Assembly: GCA_017472105.1 (NCBI GenBank)
Contig: JAFUQY010000122.1
Coordinates: 1-7,658 of the forward strand
Length of the DNA stretch: 7,658 nt
Source: Clostridia bacterium
Lineage (GTDB): Bacteria; Bacillota_A; Clostridia; Oscillospirales; CAG-272
Reading direction: 5' to 3'
This document shows, piece by piece, positions 1 through 5,315 of the stretch; position 1 is the stretch's first letter, and every line of letters begins with the position of its first letter. Under the pieces are notes generated by a model. The model was not told where the DNA came from. It saw only the letters and a program-made list of their open reading frames with translations, and searched no databases. Made by a program: the position numbers and the translations under genes.

Positions 1-1
1 C

Positions 2-1083
2 TGCGAAGGCTACCTGTTCCGTTCCAGCGGCTACACCGTGAAGTTCCCCGGCTACATGGCGCTGTATGAGGAATCCACCGATGACGCCGCGGCAAACGAC
101 GAAAAGAACACCCGTCTGCCCAATCTCATGGAAAACGAAATGCTCCCGGCGGAATCCGTCAAGCCGACCCAGCACTTCACCGAACCTCCGGCAAGATACC
201 CGAAGCGTCCATGGTCAAGCTGCTCGAAGAAAAGGGAATCGGCCGTCCTTCCACCTATGCAGCGATCGTTCAGCTCATCATCACCCGCGGCTACGTGAAG
301 CGCGAAGGCAAGTCCCTCGTTCCCACACCGCTGGGAGAAGTCACGAACAAGATCATCTGCGACAACTTTCCGGACATCGTGGACATCAAGTTCACGGCAT
401 ACATGGAAGAGCAGCTGGACGATATCGAAACCGGCAAGGCTACGATGCTCCAGACGCTCAACCACTTCTACACCGGTTTTGCAAAGGAGCTGGAAGCCGC
501 TCTCGCAAACGTGTCCGCGAACGAGATTGAGGTGCCTGTTGAGGAAACCGACATCATCTGCGAACACTGCGGCAGCCGCATGATCGTCAAGAACGGCAGA
601 TTCGGCAAGTTTGCGGCATGTCCCAACTATCCGTCCTGCAAGAACACCAAGCCGCTCGCGAAAACCGGCGAAGGTCTGGTCGAAAAGAAGGCGGAAATCG
701 CACCCATGAAGTGTGAGCTGTGCGGCTCCGACATGATTCTCAGAACCGGACGCTACGGCAGCTTCTATGCGTGCAGTAAATATCCCGAATGCAAATTCAC
801 CAAGCAGAAGGTTCGTTCCCTCGGCGTACCCTGTCCCGACTGCGGTTCCGATATCGTGACCAAGTACGGCAAGAACAAGACGGTGTTTTACAGCTGTTCC
901 AAATATCCCGAGTGCAAGTTCTCCTCCTGGGATATGCCCACGAACGACAAGTGCCCGGACTGCGGCGGCATGCTGTATCACAAAAAGGGCAAGAATCTCA
1001 TGATCTGCAAGAACGAAGCCTGCGGCTACAAGGAAGAAATCAAGGAAACGGAAAGTGCCGAGCTTCCCATGGATGAGGAATAA
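2..1083 (+). CDS. topA: DNA topoisomerase I, C-terminal part (5'-truncated by the window, frameshifted)
   Basis: Type IA topoisomerase that relaxes negatively supercoiled DNA through a transient 5'-phosphotyrosine link; cytoplasmic. The gene enters from the left edge, so the TOPRIM domain and probably the catalytic tyrosine lie outside. Codons from position 2 read as family sequence (FRSSGYTVKFPGY, then QHFTEPPARY). The family continues with a T-E-A-S-[LM]-[VI]-K motif, but here EASMVKLLEEKGIGRPSTYA is found in the frame of position 211, so the frame shifts by one base near 199-201. From 211 the reading is open for 290 codons to TAA. The tail holds four four-cysteine zinc ribbons: counted from the ATG at 211, C117/120/137/143, C168/171/188/194, C208/211/229/235 and C248/251/266/271. 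Such ribbons bind single-stranded DNA or partner proteins in this family. A gene caller would probably report only 211-1083; that ATG is an internal methionine, not a true start. trmFO follows after 5 bp. Identity is secure; intactness is not. Confidence 0.93.
197..202 (+). other. topA: Frameshift point in topA (one base missing)
   Basis: The codons up to TAC at 197-199 encode the conserved P-P-A-R-Y in one frame. The next conserved residues E-A-S are encoded from 202 in the -1 frame, leaving only two bases (CC, 200-201) for a residue that is normally threonine (ACC). Loss of a single A from TAC-ACC-GAA would produce exactly what is seen. No canonical X-XXY-YYZ slippery heptamer is present, so programmed frameshifting is not supported. 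Because topA is usually essential and both flanks are well conserved, a sequencing or assembly error is the simplest explanation; a real mutation cannot be excluded. Confidence 0.85.
559..1023 (+). other. topA: Four tandem C4 zinc-ribbon domains of TopA
   Basis: Four copies of a C-x2-C ... C-x5/C-x4-C pattern follow one another at intervals of about 37-51 codons: CEHC/CPNYPSC, CELC/CSKYPEC, CPDC/CSKYPEC and CPDC/CKNEAC. All sixteen cysteines are present. The second and third copies share the same CSKYPECKF ending, which indicates internal duplication. The number of such ribbons varies between bacterial TopA proteins; four intact copies is within the known range. Confidence 0.88.
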
Positions 1084-1088
1084 TCCCG

Positions 1089-2417
1089 ATGACAAAGGAA
1101 ATCAATATATACGGCGCAGGTCTTGCCGGAAGTGAAGCGGCGTGGCAGGCGGCAAAGCTGGGCGTTCACGTAAAACTCTACGAAATGAAGCCCGCGAAGA
1201 AGACGCCCGCCCACCATTCCGACGGCTTTGCGGAGCTTGTCTGTTCCAACTCCCTGCGCTCCGCCGAAATCACCAACGGTTCGGGGCTCCTCAAGGAAGA
1301 GCTTCACCGGATGGGCTCGGTCATCATGGATGCCGCTCTCGCTACCCGTGTGGCAGCAGGCGGTGCTCTTGCCGTTGACCGGAACCTCTTCTCCGAATAC
1401 GTCACCGAAAAGATCAACTCCTGCGAAAACATCGAAGTGATCGGACGGGAAATGACGGAGATTCCGGAGGATGAGATCACCGTAATCGCAACGGGGCCCC
1501 TGACCTCCGACGTGCTGGCGCAGAAAATCCAGCAGATGATCGGCGGCAACAGCCTGTATTTCTACGACGCGGCGGCTCCGATTGTGGATTTTGAATCCAT
1601 CGATATGCAGAAGGCGTTCTATGCCACCAGATACGACAAGGGAACGCCCGACTACATCAACTGCCCCATGACGGAGGAAGAATACAAGGCGTTCTATCAG
1701 GCGCTCATCACCGCGGAAGAAGCACAGCTCCACGATTTCGAGAAGGGCGCGTCTCTCAAGGTATTTGAAGGATGTATGCCCGTGGAAATTATGGCAAGAC
1801 GCGGCGAAGATACCCTCCGGTTCGGCCCGATGAAGCCCGTCGGCATCCGTCATCCCGAAACCGGCGAGGAATTCTACGCCATCGTTCAGCTCAGACGCGA
1901 AAACGAGGACTGCACCATGTTCAACCTCGTCGGATTCCAGACGCATCTGACCTGGGGCGAGCAGAAACGTGTGTTCCGCATGATTCCCGGACTGGAAAAC
2001 GCGGAATTCCTGCGCTACGGCGTGATGCACCGGAACACCTTCCTCAACTCTCCCGATCTGCTCGACGCGGATTACTCCCTCAGACAGAATCCGAACATCT
2101 TCTTCGCAGGACAGATGACCGGTGTGGAAGGATACATCGAATCCGCGGCGTCCGGTTTTGTTGCCGGCGTCAATGCCGCACTCCGCGCAATGGACAAGCC
2201 CGCATACCTCTTCCCGCGCGAAATGATGACCGGTGCGATGGCGCATTACATCTCCCACGGCGACAAGACCACCTTCCAGCCCATGAACGCCAACTTCGGA
2301 GTCATTCCCCAGCTCGGCTTCAAGGTCAAGGGCGGCAAAAAATACCGCAACGAAGCCATGGCGAACCGTGCGCTCGAGACAGCGGATCAGGTAAAAGAGA
2401 TTCTCGTAACCCTTTAA
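1089..2417 (+). CDS. trmFO: Methylenetetrahydrofolate--tRNA-(uracil-5-)-methyltransferase TrmFO
   Basis: Flavoenzyme that methylates U54 in the T-loop of tRNA to m5U, using 5,10-methylenetetrahydrofolate as carbon donor and reduced FAD/NAD(P)H as reductant; formerly called Gid. The 442 residues match the family size (about 435-450). Visible motifs are the N-terminal dinucleotide fold IYGAGLAGSEAA (residues 7-18, GxGxxG), ELVCSNSLRS with Cys52, EGCMPVEIMARRG with Cys229, LRFGPMKPVG (243-252) and the C-terminal FAD-contact segment FFAGQMTGVEGYIESAASG (338-356). Cys52 and Cys229 correspond to the two functional cysteines known in the Bacillus enzyme (C53, C226). The ATG at 1089 directly precedes the Rossmann strand, and GAGGAA overlapping the topA end serves as its ribosome site. 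The 5-bp gap to topA repeats the classic Firmicutes pairing and suggests co-transcription. plsX follows 13 bp downstream. Confidence 0.97.
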   Translation: MTKEINIYGAGLAGSEAAWQAAKLGVHVKLYEMKPAKKTPAHHSDGFAELVCSNSLRSAEITNGSGLLKEELHRMGSVIMDAALATRVAAGGALAVDRNLFSEYVTEKINSCENIEVIGREMTEIPEDEITVIATGPLTSDVLAQKIQQMIGGNSLYFYDAAAPIVDFESIDMQKAFYATRYDKGTPDYINCPMTEEEYKAFYQALITAEEAQLHDFEKGASLKVFEGCMPVEIMARRGEDTLRFGPMKPVGIRHPETGEEFYAIVQLRRENEDCTMFNLVGFQTHLTWGEQKRVFRMIPGLENAEFLRYGVMHRNTFLNSPDLLDADYSLRQNPNIFFAGQMTGVEGYIESAASGFVAGVNAALRAMDKPAYLFPREMMTGAMAHYISHGDKTTFQPMNANFGVIPQLGFKVKGGKKYRNEAMANRALETADQVKEILVTL

Positions 2418-2420
2418 TTT

Positions 2421-2430
2421 GGAGAAAAAC
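2421..2430 (+). promoter_or_regulatory. Ribosome binding site that sets the plsX start
   Basis: GGAG at 2421-2424 sits six bases before the ATG at 2431. An in-frame TTG at 2419 would lengthen the protein by four residues but would overlap this site. The ATG also aligns with the usual PlsX N-terminus (M-K-I-x-x-D-A-M-G-G-D), so 2431 is chosen. Confidence 0.8.
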
Positions 2431-3477
2431 ATGAAGATTATCATAGACGCAATGGGCGGTGACAACGCACCCGGCGAGATCGTCAAAGGCGCGGCGCTTG
2501 CTTCCCAGAAATACCAGTCCGATCTGGTGCTGGTCGGCGACAAGGCAAAGATCGAAGGAATTCTGAAAAACGAGACGTACAACAAGGCTAAGATTGAGAT
2601 CGTACATACCGATGAGGTTGTCACCATGGAAGACGATCCGCTGAGCGTTGTCCGTGCCAAGAAGAACTCCTCCATGGGTACCGGTCTCCAGCTTCTCAAG
2701 GCAGACGGCGACGCGTTCATTTCCGCCGGCAATACCGGTGCGCTCCACGTCGGCTCGTCCCTCATCATCCGCAGTCTCAAGGGTGTACAGCGCGCGGCAA
2801 TCGCGACCATCATCCCGTTCCGCCGTCCCATTCTCATGATGGACTCCGGTGCGAACGTCAATGTCACCGCGGATTATCTGGTGCAGTGGGCGATGATGGG
2901 TTCCATCTACATGAAAAACGTCTTTGGCGTGGACATGCCCGAGGTCGGTCTGCTCAACAATGGCGCCGAGGAACACAAGGGAACCCAGATCCAGATCGAC
3001 GCATATGCGAAGCTGAAAAACGGATCCGGCGTGAAATTCATCGGCAACGTCGAAGGCAAGGAACTCCCGTTTGACAGATGCGATGTCCTCGTCACCGACG
3101 GCTTCACCGGAAACGTCACCCTCAAGCTCATCGAAGGCATGGCAAAGTTCATGTTTTCCGAGCTCAAGGGCATGTACACCAAAAATACCGCGACGAAGAT
3201 GTCCTATCTGATTATGAAGGATCAGCTCAAGGGACTGAAAAACAGCTTTGACGCATCCGAATACGGCGGGGCACCTCTTCTCGGTTTGCAGAAACCGGTC
3301 ATCAAGGCTCACGGAAGCTCCGATGCAAAGGCGATTTACAACGCAGTCCGTCAGGCAGAAGCGTTCATCGATACCGGCGTGATCGGAAAAATCGGCACCG
3401 CCATGATCGATTACAGCAAAAAACAGGCAGAAGCCCGCGCAAAAGAAGCAGCAGACGCAAAGGAAACGGATAAATGA
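2431..3477 (+). CDS. plsX: Phosphate acyltransferase PlsX (acyl-ACP:phosphate transacylase)
   Basis: Converts acyl-ACP and inorganic phosphate to acyl-phosphate, the donor used by the membrane enzyme PlsY to acylate glycerol-3-phosphate; this is the first committed step of phospholipid synthesis in most bacteria. PlsX is a soluble or peripheral membrane protein. The 348-residue product has normal family length and carries MGGDNAP (8-14), DDPLSVVRAKKNSSM (68-82), FISAGNTGA (97-104 region), MMDSGANV (136-143), a variant of the usual VGLLN-x-G-x-E-x-x-KG motif (172-184), VTDGFTGNV (221-229) and YGGAPLLGL (278-286). The last ~20 residues are a charged Lys/Ala/Glu tail. The stop overlaps the rnc start as ATGA, suggesting translational coupling. 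In many Firmicutes plsX is followed by fabD, fabG and acpP before rnc; here they are absent and rnc follows directly. Confidence 0.97.
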   Translation: MKIIIDAMGGDNAPGEIVKGAALASQKYQSDLVLVGDKAKIEGILKNETYNKAKIEIVHTDEVVTMEDDPLSVVRAKKNSSMGTGLQLLKADGDAFISAGNTGALHVGSSLIIRSLKGVQRAAIATIIPFRRPILMMDSGANVNVTADYLVQWAMMGSIYMKNVFGVDMPEVGLLNNGAEEHKGTQIQIDAYAKLKNGSGVKFIGNVEGKELPFDRCDVLVTDGFTGNVTLKLIEGMAKFMFSELKGMYTKNTATKMSYLIMKDQLKGLKNSFDASEYGGAPLLGLQKPVIKAHGSSDAKAIYNAVRQAEAFIDTGVIGKIGTAMIDYSKKQAEARAKEAADAKETDK

Positions 3478-4199
3478 GATTTGAACAGAAACCGCTGAAC
3501 GAGCTGGAAGAGCGGATCGGCTACACCTTCCGGGACAAGTCCATCGTCACCGAAGCCCTGACCCATTCTTCCTATTACAACGAAATGAAGGCGAAGGGCG
3601 TGAAAATCACGTTCAACGAGCGGCTGGAATTTCTCGGCGACTCCGTGCTTTCCATCGTTGTCAGCTCCTATCTTTTTGAAAAATACAGAAACAAGCAGGA
3701 AGGCGACCTGACCAAAATCCGCGCGTCCGTGGTGTGTGAAAAGGCACTGTCCAAGTTCGCGGCGGAGATTGAGCTGGGCGAATACATGTACCTCGGTCAC
3801 GGCGAGATCAAGGGCAACGGCAGAAACCGTCCCTCCATCACCGCCGACGCGTTTGAAGCTCTGCTGGCAGCCATTTATCTGGATTCCGGCGAGACTTTTG
3901 ACGTGGTAAGCCGGTTCGTGCTTCCTTTTATTGAAAAAGAAATCGTCCACATCTCCGAAACCGGCGTGTTCATCGACTACAAAACCGCGCTCCAGCAGAT
4001 TGTTCAGCAGGCAAGCGGCGAGAGACTGGAATACGCTGTCACTGGCGAGAGCGGCCCCGATCACGACAAGCATTTCGAGGTCGAAGCGCGGCTCAACAGC
4101 AACGTCATCGGACGGGGCAAGGGCAAAACCAAGCGTGCGGCGGAACAGTTGGCGGCAAAGGAAGCCCTGATCCTCTTCGGCGAGGTTCACGAAGAATAA
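3474..4199 (+). CDS. rnc: Ribonuclease III
   Basis: Double-strand-specific endoribonuclease that processes rRNA precursors, some mRNAs and antisense duplexes; works as a homodimer with Mg2+. The 241-residue product has the usual two domains. The RNase III domain (about 6-155) carries the signature NERLEFLGDS (48-57). All acidic residues match the E. coli enzyme with a constant offset of 11: E49, E52, D56, E76, D125 and E128 for E38, E41, D45, E65, D114 and E117. The double-stranded RNA-binding domain (about 168-237) begins DYKTALQQIVQQ and ends with the KTKRAAEQLAAKEAL helix. The signature has Ser57 where Ala is common, a mild change. The ATG overlaps the plsX stop by four bases, with AAAGGA at 3459-3464 as a plausible ribosome site. 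A radical SAM gene begins six bases after the stop, between rnc and smc. Confidence 0.97.
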   Translation: MRFEQKPLNELEERIGYTFRDKSIVTEALTHSSYYNEMKAKGVKITFNERLEFLGDSVLSIVVSSYLFEKYRNKQEGDLTKIRASVVCEKALSKFAAEIELGEYMYLGHGEIKGNGRNRPSITADAFEALLAAIYLDSGETFDVVSRFVLPFIEKEIVHISETGVFIDYKTALQQIVQQASGERLEYAVTGESGPDHDKHFEVEARLNSNVIGRGKGKTKRAAEQLAAKEALILFGEVHEE

Positions 4200-4205
4200 C
4201 TGCGG

Positions 4206-5213
4206 ATGAAAAGCACTCACGTAAATATACCGGTGTTCATCCCCCATCTCGGATGTCCGAATCTATGTGTGTTCTGTAACCAGCGCGCCATATCGGGCGT
4301 CCGTTCTTTTGTTCCGGAGACAGCGCGGCAGGAGATCGAAACGGTGCTGGAAACCGTCAGACACCGGAATGTCACGGCGGAGATTGCGTATTTCGGTGGC
4401 TCCTTCACGGGGATAGAGCGGGAACTCATGATATCCCTGCTCGATCTTGCCGAAACCTATGTGAAATCCGGGGACGTGACCGGCATCCGCTTCTCCACAA
4501 GACCGGATTATATCGACGACGAAATCATCGGGATTCTGCAAAACTACACGATTTCCGCAGCCGAGCTCGGGATTCAGTCCATGTCCGACAGGGTTCTCGC
4601 GCTCTCAAAACGCGGACATACGGCGGCGCAGTCGGAAAAGGCGGTCACGATGCTGAAGGATGCCGGATTTGACGTTGTCGGACAGATGATGGTCGGACTT
4701 CCCGGAGCTGAGCCGGAGGACGAAATTTTCACCGCGCAGAGAATCTGTGAGCTCGGATGCATGGCGGCACGGATCTACCCGACGGTGGTATTCCGCGAAA
4801 CGGAGCTGTGCGCGATGACGGAGAGGGAAGAGTACCGCCCGCTGGATACCCAGGACGCTGTGATGCGCTCTGCGGATGTGCTTGAGGTATTTCTCAGAAA
4901 CCGCGTTGACTGCATCCGCATCGGACTGTGCGACAGCGAGAATCTCCACGGCAGTGAATACGCGGCAGGCCCGAATCATCCGTCCCTCGGCGAGCTGATC
5001 GAAGGGGAAATTTACTTCCGCCGGATTACCGCTGCGCTGGAGGAATGCGAAAAAATCCCGGATCCCTGCACGGTGTATGTCCCGCAGGGTGAGATTTCCA
5101 AGGCGGTCGGACAGAACAAGCGGAACAAAATAAGAATAGAATATAAATATAATGTAAAAAAAGTGAAATTCATTGAAAAATCCTCTCTGGAGCGGTATAA
5201 TATACTATTATGA
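4206..5213 (+). CDS. Elp3-like radical SAM protein without acetyltransferase domain
   Basis: Radical SAM enzyme of unassigned function, 335 residues. The iron-sulfur motif is C17-x3-C21-x2-C24 inside HLGCPNLCVFCNQRAISG. It is followed by AYFGGSFTGI (61-70, SAM-contact GGxF/T loop), FSTRPDYID (96-104), ELGIQSMSDRVL (120-131), KRGHTAA (135-141), MMVGLPG (161-167) and RIYPTVVFRETEL (189-201). The GIQS, RGHT and IYPTVV stretches resemble the radical SAM half of Elp3, the tRNA wobble-uridine enzyme, but the GNAT acetyltransferase half of Elp3 is absent, and the cysteines are spaced CX3CX2C rather than as in Elp3. Similar stand-alone proteins are known from Clostridia; I recall no proven substrate. 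The gene lies 6 bp after rnc and only a weak ribosome site is seen (GAAGAA in the rnc end), so coupling to rnc translation is likely. The last ~30 codons are unusually A+T-rich and contain the smc promoter. A nucleic-acid (tRNA) substrate is inference. Confidence 0.88.
   Translation: MKSTHVNIPVFIPHLGCPNLCVFCNQRAISGVRSFVPETARQEIETVLETVRHRNVTAEIAYFGGSFTGIERELMISLLDLAETYVKSGDVTGIRFSTRPDYIDDEIIGILQNYTISAAELGIQSMSDRVLALSKRGHTAAQSEKAVTMLKDAGFDVVGQMMVGLPGAEPEDEIFTAQRICELGCMAARIYPTVVFRETELCAMTEREEYRPLDTQDAVMRSADVLEVFLRNRVDCIRIGLCDSENLHGSEYAAGPNHPSLGELIEGEIYFRRITAALEECEKIPDPCTVYVPQGEISKAVGQNKRNKIRIEYKYNVKKVKFIEKSSLERYNILL
5121..5201 (+). promoter_or_regulatory. Sigma-A type promoter with A+T-rich upstream tract, for smc
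   Basis: TTGAAA at 5173-5178 (five of six consensus bases) and TATAAT at 5196-5201 (six of six) are separated by exactly 17 bp. The 60 bases 5121-5180 contain only 11 G or C (18 percent) in an otherwise G+C-richer window, like an UP element. Transcription should start around 5207-5209, at the radical SAM stop codon. The whole element lies inside the 3' end of that gene. A second TATAAT at 5148-5153 has no recognisable -35 box at proper distance. Confidence 0.82.
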
Positions 5214-5315
5214 TGCCCGCAGAGTCGGGATTTTTCGCTGTTCATTCAGCAGACTTTTGAATTCGGAAACAATCAACATGACCATACATAACTGCATCAC
5301 GGGAGGGAAAACAGC
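5208..5315 (+). other. Untranslated leader and spacer before smc
   Basis: About 107 nt between the predicted transcription start and the smc start. It holds two very small inverted repeats: CCCG-CAGAGT-CGGG (5216-5229, followed by A and T5) and GCTG-TTCATT-CAGC (5237-5250). Both stems are only 4 bp. A 15-codon reading frame (5278-5325) begins at the only ATG before smc and overlaps the smc start out of frame. No known riboswitch or strong terminator is recognised. Confidence 0.4.
5301..5315 (+). promoter_or_regulatory. Strong ribosome binding site deciding the GTG start of smc
   Basis: GGGAGGGA at 5301-5308 lies seven bases before GTG 5316. No in-frame ATG is found at the conserved N-terminus, and the residues right after the GTG (YLKSLELHGFKSF) are the standard beginning of SMC proteins, so the GTG start is well supported. 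Confidence 0.85.

Noticed and set aside
194..205. Programmed -1 ribosomal frameshift in topA
   Set aside because: No X-XXY-YYZ heptamer and no clear downstream stimulatory structure were found. Frameshifting is not a known feature of topA, so a one-base loss or error is simpler.
559..1023. Zinc-ribbon stretch as a separate small DNA-binding protein
   Set aside because: It is continuous in frame with the TopA core from 211, and tandem ribbons are the normal C-terminus of this family.
52..1095. 347-codon minus-strand open frame across topA
   Set aside because: It is antisense to the TopA C-terminal domains and zinc ribbons, with no family resemblance; treated as a shadow.
1026..2867. 613-codon open frame on the minus strand across trmFO and the start of plsX
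   Set aside because: It lies antisense to two certain genes, its translation is rich in His, Arg, Cys and Phe with no recognisable domain, and it has no supporting start signal. Long antisense frames are expected from the codon bias of these genes.
5216..5235. CCCG-CAGAGT-CGGG followed by ATTTTT, as an intrinsic terminator for the upstream operon
   Set aside because: The stem is only 4 bp, too weak for a confident terminator, and it lies just downstream of the predicted smc promoter, where termination would also stop smc.
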